A DNA stretch of 64,000 bases from B1 sp964355075 (GCA_964355075.1 CAYHCF010000001.1:62001-126000); one strand, 5' to 3'; shown: positions 8,505 through 18,311, counted from the first letter of the stretch. Numbers and translations: made by a program. The notes: generated from the sequence alone by a model not told the origin.

Positions 8505-9473
8505 TTATGAGATGAGCTTTACAATATCTTTTGCAAAATAAGTAGCAATCAAATCTGCTCCTGCCCTTTTTATGGAGAGTGTTGTTTCCATAATTGCCTC
8601 TTGTTCGTTTAGCCAACCTCGCTGCGAAGCTGCTTTTATCATGCTGTATTCTCCGCTAACATGATAAGCACTCACCGGTAACAGCACTTCATTTTTTACT
8701 TCGCGAATGATATCCAGATAAGATAAGGCCGGTTTTACCATAACTATGTCTGCTCCCTCTTCAATATCAAGCATCACTTCCTTTATAGCCTCTAAGCGGT
8801 TTGCAGGATTCATCTGGTAAGTTTTTTTATCACCGAATCCGGGGGCTGAACTAAGCGCATCCCTGAAGGGTCCATAAAAACAAGAGGCATACTTGGCGCT
8901 ATAACTCATAATGCCTGTTTGATGGTAACCTGCTTTTTCCAATGCAAATCGGATGGCACCGATTCTTCCATCCATCATGTCGCTGGGTGCCACAAAATCT
9001 GCTCCGGCTTCAGCATGACTCACGGCCATTTTTGCCAGAACCGATACCGTTGGATCATTCACAATTTCTATTCCTTTTACAATGCCATCATGCCCAAATG
9101 ATGAGAAAGGATCCAATGCAACGTCGGTCATTATACACATTCCGGGAACTGCTTTTTTTATAGCTCGGATGCTTCGTTGCATTAATCCCTGCGAATTCAG
9201 AGCTTCGGTGCCTTCATTGTCTTTTAATTCATCTTTGCATTTAATAAATAAAAGTACACATTGAATTCCCATCTGCCATAAAGATTCAACTTCTCTTACC
9301 GTGCGGTCTAAACTTCTGCGGTAATATCCCGGCAAAGAGGAAATTTCTTCCTCGATATTTTCTCCTTCAACAATAAAAAGAGGTGCAATCAGATTAGCTG
9401 GTGAAAGCCTGGTCTCTGTCACCATATTTCTTATGGCGGCAGATTGACGTAAAATGCGTGGTCGATAGTCCAT
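8505..9473 (-). CDS. hemB: Porphobilinogen synthase (delta-aminolevulinate dehydratase)
   Basis: Condenses two 5-aminolevulinates into porphobilinogen. It has 322 residues from ATG 9471-9473. The two active-site lysines are in YSAKYASCFYGP and MVKPALSYLD. The segment that holds three zinc-binding cysteines in zinc-type enzymes reads DVALDPFSSFGHDG here, with no Cys. This is therefore the zinc-independent, Asp-type form that relies on Mg2+/K+ as in plants and pseudomonads. It lies 12 bp downstream of hemE. Confidence 0.95.
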   Translation of the reverse strand: MDYRPRILRQSAAIRNMVTETRLSPANLIAPLFIVEGENIEEEISSLPGYYRRSLDRTVREVESLWQMGIQCVLLFIKCKDELKDNEGTEALNSQGLMQRSIRAIKKAVPGMCIMTDVALDPFSSFGHDGIVKGIEIVNDPTVSVLAKMAVSHAEAGADFVAPSDMMDGRIGAIRFALEKAGYHQTGIMSYSAKYASCFYGPFRDALSSAPGFGDKKTYQMNPANRLEAIKEVMLDIEEGADIVMVKPALSYLDIIREVKNEVLLPVSAYHVSGEYSMIKAASQRGWLNEQEAIMETTLSIKRAGADLIATYFAKDIVKLIS

Positions 9474-9491
9474 ATTCAATGATTTATTATT

Positions 9492-10517
9492 TTATTTTTG
9501 GTAATTCTTTACAGCGTCAACAAATGCCTTGGCATGATCAACCGGCACATTTGGTAAAATGCCATGTCCCAGATTGGCTATATAGCGAATATGACCGAAT
9601 TCATCGATCATTTCCCTGACTGCTTTTTGCAGCTGTGGAATAGGCATCAATAATTTGGCGGGATCAAAATTCCCTTGCAGTGTAATTGAGCTATGGCTTA
9701 ATTGCCTTGCCAATTTCGGGGTAATACACCAATCTACTCCAAGAGCCGATGCTGCTGAATTAGCCAAATCACCCAATGCATACCAGCTTCCTTTCGGAAA
9801 CAAGATAACAGGAACATATTCACTCAGATCTTTTGCGATTTTTTCAAGGTAAGGCTGCGCAAATATTTTGAAATCTGCCGGTGAAAGCAGACCACTCCAA
9901 CTGTCGAAAACCTGCAAAGCATCGGCACCGGCATCTACCTGTTTTTTAAGGTAGGCTATCGTAACCTCGGTTATCTTAGACAATAAACGGTGTGCAAGTT
10001 CGGGTTGTGAGAAACAAAATTGTTTGGCTTTATCAAATGTTTTGCTGCCTTTTCCTTCCACCATATAGCATAAAATTGTAAAGGGAGCTCCTGCAAAACC
10101 AATCAGGGGAACACGATTATTGAGCTGTTCTTTGGTAAGTCTGATCGCATCGTAAACGTATTTCAACTGATCCGAAGCCTCATCTGTGTTCAGGTTATCA
10201 ATGTCGGCTTTTGTAGTTATGGTTTGAGGTAAAAAAGGACCTTTGTTTTCAATCATTTGAACCTCAAGTCCCATTGCCTGTGGAATGACAAGGATATCTG
10301 AAAATAATATGGCTGCATCGGGACCAATAATATCAATGGGTTGTATCGTAATGGCTGCGGCAAGTTCCGGTGTTTGAACACGTGTAAAGAAATCGTACTT
10401 ATTTCTGAGTTCAATATATTCAGGCAGGTAGCGGCCGGCCTGTCGCATCATCCATACTGGGGGACGCTCAACTTCCTCCCCTTTAAGCGCTTTTAAAAAT
10501 ATATGTTCTATTTTCAT
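9492..10517 (-). CDS. hemE: Uroporphyrinogen III decarboxylase
   Basis: Removes four carboxyls from uroporphyrinogen III to give coproporphyrinogen III. It has 341 residues. The N-terminal signature PPVWMMRQAGRYLPEY, with the catalytic Arg, is intact. The IGFAGAPFTILCYMVEGKGS and VFDSWSGLLSP motifs and the C-terminal NLGHGILPNVP are all present. Its start overlaps the hemD stop by four bases, indicating translational coupling. Confidence 0.96.
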   Translation of the reverse strand: MKIEHIFLKALKGEEVERPPVWMMRQAGRYLPEYIELRNKYDFFTRVQTPELAAAITIQPIDIIGPDAAILFSDILVIPQAMGLEVQMIENKGPFLPQTITTKADIDNLNTDEASDQLKYVYDAIRLTKEQLNNRVPLIGFAGAPFTILCYMVEGKGSKTFDKAKQFCFSQPELAHRLLSKITEVTIAYLKKQVDAGADALQVFDSWSGLLSPADFKIFAQPYLEKIAKDLSEYVPVILFPKGSWYALGDLANSAASALGVDWCITPKLARQLSHSSITLQGNFDPAKLLMPIPQLQKAVREMIDEFGHIRYIANLGHGILPNVPVDHAKAFVDAVKNYQK

Positions 10518-11212
10518 AATTTGATTTTATAATATTTATATACTTGTTCCAACAATGCCTGCTCGTTGGAAATGTTTGAAGTGATAATATTCGAATGATT
10601 CAGGGAGGCGAGGTGTTTGGCTGTTGTTGCACCTATGCAGAATGCCGGCAAATGGGGTAAGAGCATATTCCCGGAAAGAAATGCATCCACTTGAGATGGG
10701 CTAAAAAACATAACTCCATCAAACTTCAACACTTTTTTATTGACTAATTCTTTATGATAAACTTCAGCTATTTTTACCCGGATACCTTTATTAAGGAGTT
10801 CATGAACTAATTCGTTTCGCCTGATATTTGCCGTACAATGTAGTACGCTTTTTGACTTTTTCCGAATGATCTTATTTGCCAGCAGGGATGCATTGACTGC
10901 TTCGTCCAAAATAGAAAATCCGTTTTTAACGGCACAAAGAGCGGTTTTTCCGGTAATACAAAAAGCAAGATTTGTTTTTAGTTTGAACTGATATTTATTA
11001 ATAAGCTGCTGAACCGCTTTAACTGCATGAATACTTGTAAAAACGATAGGATCCACATTCTCCCGGAGCGTTTCAACCAGCAATGGATGATCGGGATAGC
11101 TTATGTTTAAAAAGGAATCATCATTAAGTTGAACCTGTTTCTTCAGAGCCTCTGCTTTAACTGCTTCATCCAATAAGCGTGTACAAGCGATGTAAACCAG
11201 TTGATCCATCAT
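10514..11212 (-). CDS. hemD: Uroporphyrinogen-III synthase
   Basis: Cyclises hydroxymethylbilane with inversion of ring D. The family is poorly conserved. The 232-residue length, the two-lobed alternating alpha/beta pattern, the PIVFTSIHAVKAV segment (family pattern F-T-S-x-x-A-V), VMFFSPSQVDAFL and CIGATTAKHL (family G-x-x-T-A) support the call. So does its exact place between hemC and hemE, with overlaps of 1 and 4 bp. Confidence 0.88.
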   Translation of the reverse strand: MMDQLVYIACTRLLDEAVKAEALKKQVQLNDDSFLNISYPDHPLLVETLRENVDPIVFTSIHAVKAVQQLINKYQFKLKTNLAFCITGKTALCAVKNGFSILDEAVNASLLANKIIRKKSKSVLHCTANIRRNELVHELLNKGIRVKIAEVYHKELVNKKVLKFDGVMFFSPSQVDAFLSGNMLLPHLPAFCIGATTAKHLASLNHSNIITSNISNEQALLEQVYKYYKIKL

Positions 11213-12135
11213 TAATACGCGCGATTTTGGAAAGTTTTCAATATGGCTTTACCCCCGTTATTCAACAACTGATTGGCTGCCTTTTCTCCTGCCTGCAAAG
11301 CATCATCCTTATCCATTTCAATATGAACCTCTGCTTTTGATTTCCCGTCAATGGTTAATACATTTCCGTTAAAAATTATTCTTTCATCTATAACCTGTGC
11401 GTATGCAGCAATTGGCATCGTACAACCTCCCATCAATGTTCTCAAAAAAGTTCTTTCGGCCATTACGGTAAGTGAGGTGTCTTCATCATTTAAGCCTTTG
11501 CATATTTCCCTTATTTCATTGTCTTCTTTCCTGCAAACCACGCCCAATGCTCCTTGTGCCGGAGCCGGTAACATCCAGTCCAGTATTTGCTTATATGGCA
11601 CCGTAAGCCCGATGCGTTCAATTCCTGCATAGGCAAACAGAGCGCCATTCCAATTTTTGTTATGAATTAATTTTTCAAGTCTGGTATTGATATTACCCCT
11701 CAAGGATTCCGTTTGGTGAGTGGGATATCTGTTGAGCCATTGGGCTTTTCTTCTCAAACTGCTGGTTGCAATGGTATAATTCTCCTGATTAGCAGGTAAG
11801 TTGGTTTCTTCCGTGTAAACCAAAACATCCTGATGATTGCCTCTCTTTGGAGTTGCTGCCATAACAATTCCTTCAGGCAATTGGGTGGGCACATCTTTTA
11901 ATGAATGAACGGCTAAATCAATTTTTTTATTCAGTAAAGCCATATCCAGTGCCTTGGTAAATATCCCTTGAACCCCCATCTCATAAAGCGGCGAGACAAG
12001 GTCATGTTCCCCATCGCTTTTAATAAAAACCAGTTCACAAATGAAACCGGATGGTTCGATCAAAGATTTTATGAAGTTAGCCTGCCAGACCGCAAGTTCA
12101 CTTTCGCGGGTTCCAATTAAAATTTTTTTGAACAT
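11212..12135 (-). CDS. hemC: Hydroxymethylbilane synthase (porphobilinogen deaminase)
   Basis: Polymerises four porphobilinogens into hydroxymethylbilane on a covalently bound dipyrromethane cofactor. It has 307 residues. The N-terminal KKILIGTRESELAVWQA, the substrate-binding HSLKDVPTQLP and the cofactor-attachment Cys in LMGGCTMPIAAY are visible. I use ATG 12133-12135 (MFKKIL); a TTG three codons upstream also fits. The 5' end overlaps hemA by 19 bp, so translation is probably coupled. Confidence 0.96.
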   Translation of the reverse strand: MFKKILIGTRESELAVWQANFIKSLIEPSGFICELVFIKSDGEHDLVSPLYEMGVQGIFTKALDMALLNKKIDLAVHSLKDVPTQLPEGIVMAATPKRGNHQDVLVYTEETNLPANQENYTIATSSLRRKAQWLNRYPTHQTESLRGNINTRLEKLIHNKNWNGALFAYAGIERIGLTVPYKQILDWMLPAPAQGALGVVCRKEDNEIREICKGLNDEDTSLTVMAERTFLRTLMGGCTMPIAAYAQVIDERIIFNGNVLTIDGKSKAEVHIEMDKDDALQAGEKAANQLLNNGGKAILKTFQNRAY

Positions 12136-13382
12136 GTAGTGCAATGGGTTGAACCCTCAAAAGGATCCTGCTTATTTATACAATTAAATAATTTATGGTA
12201 GTCGGTAAGGAAATTGCCAATGACCCGCTCCGGTTCTTCCGGCAAATTATCATTTGATTTAATGAAAGTTGCAAAATCAGACATACACCTTCCGATTACT
12301 TTGCTTTTTTCTTCGTTTTCCAGACGAATCATATGAGGGCATTTCTCACTTAACTTTACAATAATATTCTTCCAGGATTTAATAGAATCCGATTTTTGAT
12401 ATACCCCACTCCATTGGACGAATTCGAACAAATGTTTGCTTACTATTTCGTTTGCTAAAGGAAGGTTTGATTTTCTTTTTTCAATGTTATTGTTTATCAA
12501 TGATGAGGCGTCATCAACCGTGATTAGCTCGTTATCTCCATTATTTAAGGACGGATCCATCGCTCTGGGAACCGACATATCAAAAAATAGTCTCTTTTTC
12601 CCTTTAAAAATCATGTCTGAAGTAACCAGATAATCAGTTGAATTACTCACTGCTGTAATAATCACATCAAAATCATTGATCCTCCCAGCAATTGAATTAA
12701 AGTCGAGCCAGTTACAGGATAATTTTGAAGCAATATCCTCTGCCTTCTTAGGCGTTCTGTTACTCAGGTAAAGGTTACCTGCTGGGAGATAACTAATCAG
12801 ATTTTGTACAATACCTTTTCCAAATTCACCGATACCAATAACAAGTACTTTAATGTCTTTAGAAAATTCTTTTTCTTTTAAGAATTTTACAATTGCATAA
12901 GATAATGAGATGGTTCCACCCGATATTTCTGTGTTGCTTCTAATTTCCTTTGCAGCCTGCACACAATGATTAGCCAGGCGCTCAAAACATCCATTTAATA
13001 AATCATGTTTCTTAGCTGCATGAAATGCATTTTTAAACTGCCCGAGAATTTCCAGGTCACCAATAATCTGCGAATCCAGTCCCGATGCTACTTTGAATAA
13101 GTGTTCAACTGCACAGACTCCTGTTTTCTTCATCATTCTTCCTAAAAGAGCAGCATCATTTAAGGTATTCTCACAATACAATTCGATAGCGACGTTAATA
13201 TCTCCCCAACCATATATTTCAGTACGGTTACAGGTATTAATTATGCATAAACCCGGAAAATTTATTTCTTTTGCTTGTCTGTAAATACGTTCCTGTTGGT
13301 CAGGCGAAATGGAATAATAGCTACGTTCCGAAACGTCTGCATGATGGTAATTAAATCCTATTGCAAAATAATTCGACAGCAT
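12117..13382 (-). CDS. hemA: Glutamyl-tRNA reductase
   Basis: Reduces glutamyl-tRNA(Glu) to glutamate-1-semialdehyde with NADPH, the committed and usually regulated step of the C5 pathway. It has 421 residues. The catalytic Cys is in INTCNRTEIYGW near residue 52. VFKVASGLDSQIIGDLEILGQ and the NADPH-fold VLVIGIGEFGKG are present. The C-terminal dimerisation region is shorter and less conserved than usual, and the protein ends in a Cys-rich tail (HCTTCSKKF). It is the first gene of the nine-gene heme operon, so the promoter must lie in 13383-13705. Confidence 0.95.
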   Translation of the reverse strand: MLSNYFAIGFNYHHADVSERSYYSISPDQQERIYRQAKEINFPGLCIINTCNRTEIYGWGDINVAIELYCENTLNDAALLGRMMKKTGVCAVEHLFKVASGLDSQIIGDLEILGQFKNAFHAAKKHDLLNGCFERLANHCVQAAKEIRSNTEISGGTISLSYAIVKFLKEKEFSKDIKVLVIGIGEFGKGIVQNLISYLPAGNLYLSNRTPKKAEDIASKLSCNWLDFNSIAGRINDFDVIITAVSNSTDYLVTSDMIFKGKKRLFFDMSVPRAMDPSLNNGDNELITVDDASSLINNNIEKRKSNLPLANEIVSKHLFEFVQWSGVYQKSDSIKSWKNIIVKLSEKCPHMIRLENEEKSKVIGRCMSDFATFIKSNDNLPEEPERVIGNFLTDYHKLFNCINKQDPFEGSTHCTTCSKKF

Positions 13383-13705
13383 TTATCTTCTTTGAGACTA
13401 CAAAGATGCAACTGGAATATTAGGGTAACCATGCTTGAAAATTATTGTGACACGTTTATGATATTATATAACACAATTATGTCTCAAATTATAAGGAATA
13501 AGATGGCCTTAGCAATTTTAAATCAGATATTTACGAATGCAAAAACGTAAGAAGTGATTTTTATCAGTGAATCCAAATTTCCTGTCATCCTGTATTAGCA
13601 AAATGCCTCAATTGATATTTTGTGAAAGCTGATTTTCGTTATATATCCTCTAACAGAATTGTATTTCCCATTATCGCATTATTGAAGGACATTGCCAGCC
13701 TGTAA
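13383..13705. other. Intergenic region carrying the heme operon leader
   Basis: This 323-bp gap separates the hemA start (13382) from the stop of the ABC exporter gene (13706), both on the minus strand. On the minus strand, CATCTTTG about 25 bp before hemA resembles the Bacteroidota -7 box TAnnTTTG with one mismatch. A short plus-strand frame at 13275-13550 overlaps hemA and has no protein-like features. I see no strong hairpin, tRNA or known riboswitch here. Confidence 0.4.
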
Positions 13706-15532
13706 TTAACCCTCAACCAGTTTTTGCATATTGTGTAAATCCCGGTAAAGGCCTTCCTGTTTAATTAATTCGCTGTGAGTTCCGGTTTGTACAATTCTTC
13801 CCTTTTCCAGAACAACAATCAAATCTGCATTCTGAATGGTGCTTAAGCGGTGTGCAATTACAATGGTAGTACGGCCTTTCATTGCGTCGGATAAGGCTTC
13901 CTGAACCAAACGCTCGCTGGTGGTATCTAAAGCAGAAGTTGCTTCATCCATTATCATCACATCGGGATCTGTTAATACCGCACGGGCAATGCTCAATCGC
14001 TGGCGTTGGCCACCACTTAACTTATTTCCCTGATCGCCTATATTGGTTTGGTATCCATATTCAGTCCCCAAAACAAAATCATGGGCATGGGCAATTCGTG
14101 CGGCCTCCTCAACCTCTGCACTTGTTAGTGTTTCCTGACCGAATGCTATATTATTAAAAATGGTGTCATTAAATAAGATAGATTCCTGGGTTACAATTCC
14201 CATCAGCCTGCGCAATTCAAGAATTTTGTATTTTTTTATGTTGATCCCATCAATCAGAACTTCGCCTTCCTGCGGATCATAAAAACGGGGAACCAAATCA
14301 ACCAAAGTAGATTTACCGCTGCCGCTCGGACCAACCAGGGCAATGGTTTTTCCTTTTTCTATGCTTAGGTTAATATTATTTAAAACGTTTTCACCATCAT
14401 AATTAAAGCTCACATTTTTGAACTCAATTTTGTTTTGTAATCCGGAAATTGAAATGGCATCAGGAGCCTGTTCAATAATTTCTTTGCTGTTTATTACTTC
14501 CTCAATCCGATCCAGTGAGGCTAATCCTTTTTGCATCCGGCTATAAGAAAGCGAAAATTGTTTGGCCGGAACAATGACCTGAGAAAAGAGGGCTATAAAA
14601 CCAATAAAGGATTCGGGAGAAAGAGAACCATTATTCTTTAAAGCCATATTTCCACCTGTCCATAACAGCATGGCCAAGATGCTAACACTTAACACTTCAG
14701 AAATAGGAGAATTGGCATCGCTTAAACGATTTGAGTGGATGTTTAAACGTGCATACAATTGGTTTTCCTGTTTGAACTTTTTATTGAAAAAAGCCTGCGC
14801 ACTAAACGCTTTAATGATTCTAACCCCACCTAAAGTTTCTTCAAATAATGCAATTAACTGTCCTAATTTTGCCTGACCCCGGGCAGATTGTTTCTTGAGT
14901 AACCTGCTTACCCACGCTATGATTCCGGCTGCAACGGGTAAAGTAAGAAAAACCATTAAAGTTAAGTATGGACTGATCCAAACCAAACCTATTACCGTTA
15001 TCAGAATGGTTAGTGGTTCCTTAAATAAGGCCTCGAGCGAGCTCATAATAGACACTTCTACATCCTGAATATCACTGCTCATACGGCTGATTAAATCGCC
15101 TTTGCGTTCAGAGGAAAAATAGGATAAGGGTAAAACCACAATCCGCTGATACATTTTATCGCGTAAATCTCTGATCACATAATTTCGCAAGGATACCATG
15201 ACAAATAAACCAAGGTAACGAAAAATGTTTTTAAGTAAAATACTGATCAATACGGCAACAATAATGGATAATAAGGCAGTCTCAGCCCCTTTGGTCTGAA
15301 TAATTTCTGAAATAAAATAATTGAAATAATCCTTTGCATAATTGGCCGAATAAGAAAAGACAGGCTTGGCAAGATGTTGCTTCTGCTGATCGAAGAGCAC
15401 ATTTAAAAAAGGGATAACCAGAACTACCGAAAAAAGTCCGGTAACAATGGAAACGATATTAAACAGAACGTTTAATATTCCTAAGGACTTATAAGGCAAT
15501 GCAAATCGTAATATTTTAATAAAATCCTTCAT
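13706..15532 (-). CDS. ABC transporter, fused permease/ATPase (MsbA-like exporter)
   Basis: A 608-residue half-transporter in type IV exporter order. The N-terminal membrane domain has about six helices up to residue ~330, and the ATPase domain follows. Motifs: Walker A GPSGSGKST near residue 400, Q-loop VTQESILFNDTI, signature LSGGQRQR near 507, Walker B plus D-loop MIMDEATSALD near 530, and the H-loop in IAHRLST. It would work as a homodimer in the inner membrane. In Bacteroidota such proteins are usually annotated as lipid A/multidrug exporters; the substrate cannot be determined here. It is monocistronic by spacing. Confidence 0.93.
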   Translation of the reverse strand: MKDFIKILRFALPYKSLGILNVLFNIVSIVTGLFSVVLVIPFLNVLFDQQKQHLAKPVFSYSANYAKDYFNYFISEIIQTKGAETALLSIIVAVLISILLKNIFRYLGLFVMVSLRNYVIRDLRDKMYQRIVVLPLSYFSSERKGDLISRMSSDIQDVEVSIMSSLEALFKEPLTILITVIGLVWISPYLTLMVFLTLPVAAGIIAWVSRLLKKQSARGQAKLGQLIALFEETLGGVRIIKAFSAQAFFNKKFKQENQLYARLNIHSNRLSDANSPISEVLSVSILAMLLWTGGNMALKNNGSLSPESFIGFIALFSQVIVPAKQFSLSYSRMQKGLASLDRIEEVINSKEIIEQAPDAISISGLQNKIEFKNVSFNYDGENVLNNINLSIEKGKTIALVGPSGSGKSTLVDLVPRFYDPQEGEVLIDGINIKKYKILELRRLMGIVTQESILFNDTIFNNIAFGQETLTSAEVEEAARIAHAHDFVLGTEYGYQTNIGDQGNKLSGGQRQRLSIARAVLTDPDVMIMDEATSALDTTSERLVQEALSDAMKGRTTIVIAHRLSTIQNADLIVVLEKGRIVQTGTHSELIKQEGLYRDLHNMQKLVEG

Positions 15533-15770
15533 TTATTTTATTTGTAATTATTCCCCAAATTCAAGTTTCAAAAATCCTGTATTTGGGATTTATCTTTGCT
15601 TACTTTTCTTCAAATCTGCCAAAATAAAAAATAGAAAGCTTTACTTGCAATCGTGTTTTAATTTAGATTTCAGAACGCACAAATATCTCAAAAAAAAGCA
15701 CATTGCCATACCTAAAATTGGATCAGCCCAAAAGGAATGACGTTTATTAACCTATTAACAGAAATACAAA

Positions 15771-17324
15771 ATGCTAATCAGAACCTTTGGAAGCGCAGTT
15801 TATGGAGTAAGTGCCGTAACCATAACCATTGAAGTAAATGCTGCTCCCGGCAATGGGATTGGCTATTTTTTGGTTGGTTTGCCTGATAACGCCGTTAAGG
15901 AAAGTCAGCAAAGAATTGAGAGTGCCATCAAATACAATAACTATAAATTACCCAGGCAAAAAATAGTGGTAAATATGGCTCCTGCCGATATCCGCAAAGA
16001 GGGAAGTGCTTATGATTTGCCGCTTGCTATCGGCTATATGGCTTCAACCGAACAAATTAACCCCGAAAAAATTGAACGCTACCTGATCATGGGTGAATTG
16101 GCTTTGGACGGAAGCTTAAAACCCATAAAAGGAGCGCTGCCTATTGCCATTCAGGCCCGAAAAGAAGAGTTTGACGGATTTATTTTGCCCAAAGAAAATG
16201 CAAGAGAAGCAGCCATCGTAAATAACCTGAAAGTATATGGCGCCGAACATTTGAAGGAAGTCGTAGATTTTTTTAATGGTGATGAAAGTAGCTTGAAACA
16301 ATTCGAGATTGATACCCGTAAAGAATTTGAAGACAGTCAGGCCACCCTCATTGATGATTTTGCCGATGTACGCGGACAGGAGAATATAAAACGAGCTCTG
16401 GAAATTGCCGCTGCCGGGGGCCATAATGTGATATTGATTGGTCCGCCCGGTGCCGGAAAAACCATGTTGGCAAAACGTTTACCCAGCATATTGCCACCCT
16501 TAACTTTACAGGAAGCACTCGAAACTACCAAAATACATTCGGTAGCCGGACGTTTGGGTAAAAATGCCTCCTTGCTGTACTTAAGACCTTTTCGATCGCC
16601 GCATCATACTATTTCTGATATAGCACTTGTTGGAGGTGGTAATAATCCGCAGCCGGGAGAAATATCACTGGCGCACAACGGAGTTTTGTTTTTAGATGAA
16701 TTACCGGAGTTTAAACGAACTGTTTTGGAAGTGATGCGACAACCTTTGGAGGAAAGAAAAATTACGATATCAAGAGCAAAATTTTCAATAGAATATCCGG
16801 CCAGTTTCATGTTGGTGGCAAGCATGAACCCATGTCCCTGTGGTTACTTCAACCACCCCGAAAAAGAATGCGTGTGCGGGCAACAAGTGGTGCAAAGATA
16901 TTTGAGCCGCATTTCGGGACCTCTTTTAGATAGAATAGATATTCATATTGAAGTAACACCGGTTGATTTTGAACAATTGATTGATACCCGAAAATCAGAG
17001 AAGAGTGAGTTGATCAGGGAACGCGTGGTAAAGGCCAGAGAGATTCAAACTGTGCGTTATCAGAACATGGAAGAGATATACAGCAATGCACAAATGAGCA
17101 GCACCATGGCCAGGGAATTTTGCCAGCTCACCCCGGTGGCACAAAACCTTTTAAAAACAGCCATGAACAAATTGAAATTATCAGCAAGGGCTTATGATAG
17201 AATTTTAAAAGTAGCCAGAACAATCAGTGATCTTGCAGGGACTGAAGACATAAAAATTGAACATCTGGCTGAGGCTATTCAGTATAGGAGTTTGGATAGA
17301 GAGACGTGGAGCGGAGCTTCTTAA
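15771..17324 (+). CDS. YifB/ComM family Mg-chelatase-like AAA+ ATPase
   Basis: A 517-residue AAA+ protein. It has the N-terminal ComM domain (EVNAAPGNGIGYFLVGLPDNAVKE region), Walker A GPPGAGKTMLAKR near residue 223, Walker B VLFLDELPEF, the chelatase segment SMNPCPCGYFNHPEKECVCG with its cysteine cluster, and a C-terminal helical domain. In naturally competent bacteria ComM is a hexameric helicase that promotes branch migration during integration of transformed DNA. A TATCTTTG box at 15591-15598, about 170 bp upstream, may be its promoter. Confidence 0.93.
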   Translation: MLIRTFGSAVYGVSAVTITIEVNAAPGNGIGYFLVGLPDNAVKESQQRIESAIKYNNYKLPRQKIVVNMAPADIRKEGSAYDLPLAIGYMASTEQINPEKIERYLIMGELALDGSLKPIKGALPIAIQARKEEFDGFILPKENAREAAIVNNLKVYGAEHLKEVVDFFNGDESSLKQFEIDTRKEFEDSQATLIDDFADVRGQENIKRALEIAAAGGHNVILIGPPGAGKTMLAKRLPSILPPLTLQEALETTKIHSVAGRLGKNASLLYLRPFRSPHHTISDIALVGGGNNPQPGEISLAHNGVLFLDELPEFKRTVLEVMRQPLEERKITISRAKFSIEYPASFMLVASMNPCPCGYFNHPEKECVCGQQVVQRYLSRISGPLLDRIDIHIEVTPVDFEQLIDTRKSEKSELIRERVVKAREIQTVRYQNMEEIYSNAQMSSTMAREFCQLTPVAQNLLKTAMNKLKLSARAYDRILKVARTISDLAGTEDIKIEHLAEAIQYRSLDRETWSGAS

Positions 17325-17367
17325 AATTCTTAAACACATATTTAATCGTTAACCTATTCCAGACTTA

Positions 17368-17910
17368 ATGAAAAAGGAAATAACTGAATTTATTATTCCG
17401 GAAGAAATTCTAATGAACAAGATCTTTTTGCTAAGAAATCAAAAAGTAATGCTGGATAGAGATTTGGCTGAATTGTATGGAGTAACAACCGGCAATTTGA
17501 ATAAGGCTGTAAAGCGGAATATTGAGAGGTTTCCTAAGGACTTTATGTTTCAGTTATCCGAAAAAGAATTTAACAGTTTGATATTCCAAATTGGAATATC
17601 AAACCCTATCCGGAAGTCTGGCAGGGGAGGTACCAGAAAACTGCCTTTTGCTTTTACCGAACAAGGTGTAGCTATGCTGTCAGGAGTTTTAACCAGTGAG
17701 CGGGCTGTGAAAGTGAATATTCAGATAATGAGGATATATTCTAAAATGAGAGAACTAATGACTACTCATAAAGATCTTATCATAAAGGTAAATGAACTCG
17801 AAAACACAATTGGAAACCACGATAAAAGCATCAAACAACTATTCGATTATTTACGGCAATTTATCAAACATCAGGAAGTACCAAGAAAACGAATTGGGTT
17901 TAAGGTTTAG
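17368..17910 (+). CDS. ORF6N-domain DNA-binding protein
   Basis: A 180-residue protein with an N-terminal ORF6N/KilA-N-like domain: IPEEILMNKIFLLRNQKVML, then DRDLAELYGV, VKRNIERFPKDFMFQLSEKE and LPFAFTEQGVAMLSGVL. The C-terminal ~60 residues are predicted coiled coil (LIIKVNELENTIGNHDKSIK). The family is found in phages, plasmids and as solitary chromosomal genes, and is generally taken as DNA-binding. It follows yifB by 43 bp and precedes a decayed, repeat-bearing interval, which suggests that this point in the chromosome tolerates insertions. Confidence 0.88.
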   Translation: MKKEITEFIIPEEILMNKIFLLRNQKVMLDRDLAELYGVTTGNLNKAVKRNIERFPKDFMFQLSEKEFNSLIFQIGISNPIRKSGRGGTRKLPFAFTEQGVAMLSGVLTSERAVKVNIQIMRIYSKMRELMTTHKDLIIKVNELENTIGNHDKSIKQLFDYLRQFIKHQEVPRKRIGFKV

Positions 17911-18027
17911 GGCAATGAAATAATTGTAGGGTAATCTAATATTTTTTTTACTTTTGACTAATACTTGATCATTTTGAGGATTGACGATTAATGACGATTC
18001 AAAATTTAGATGCGAATATATAAAATT

Positions 18028-18138
18028 ATGAAAAAGATTATCCTTCAGGGCTTTTTCATAGTTCCCATTTTTCTGCTTAGTGTCCATGAGAAGACCCGTT
18101 GCCAATATTCTTGGAATATTAGGCTTAATAAATGCTGA
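18028..18138 (+). other. Short frame with signal-peptide-like start (probable remnant)
   Basis: ATG 18028 opens 36 codons beginning MKKIILQGFFIVPIFLLS, a convincing export-signal pattern. It runs only to a TGA at 18136-18138. It overlaps, in another frame, the histidine-kinase-like fragment at 18086. It is too short to be a known product and is likely the stub of a lost secreted-protein gene or a chance frame. Confidence 0.25.
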
Positions 18139-18259
18139 AGTTCCAAATGATCCAATGAATATTGACCTGATTCCTTTACTTAAGGTTGCAGCAAAAGAAT
18201 TAGATGCGGTGATACATAAAATTGTACTTAAAACAAATGAAATAAAAAGTATCCTTTGA
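18086..18259 (+). pseudogene. Remnant of a PAS/HisKA-type sensor protein (C-terminal piece)
   Basis: A 57-codon frame starts MRRPVANILGILGLIN and ends AAKELDAVIHKIVLKTNEI. This closely resembles the dimerisation helix pair of Bacteroidota PAS-domain sensors, normally written H-E-L-R-R-P-V-A-N-I-L-G, with A-x-x-L-D-x-V-I-H-K-I at the other helix. The His-Glu of the H-box is missing in frame, and an in-frame stop lies nine codons upstream at 18059-18061. I infer a gene remnant after deletion or frameshift, with no kinase domain downstream. Confidence 0.5.
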
Positions 18260-18311
18260 ATACCTGAGTACTATTTTGATTGGGGTAAGAGAAAAGTCAC
18301 ATATTAACCTT

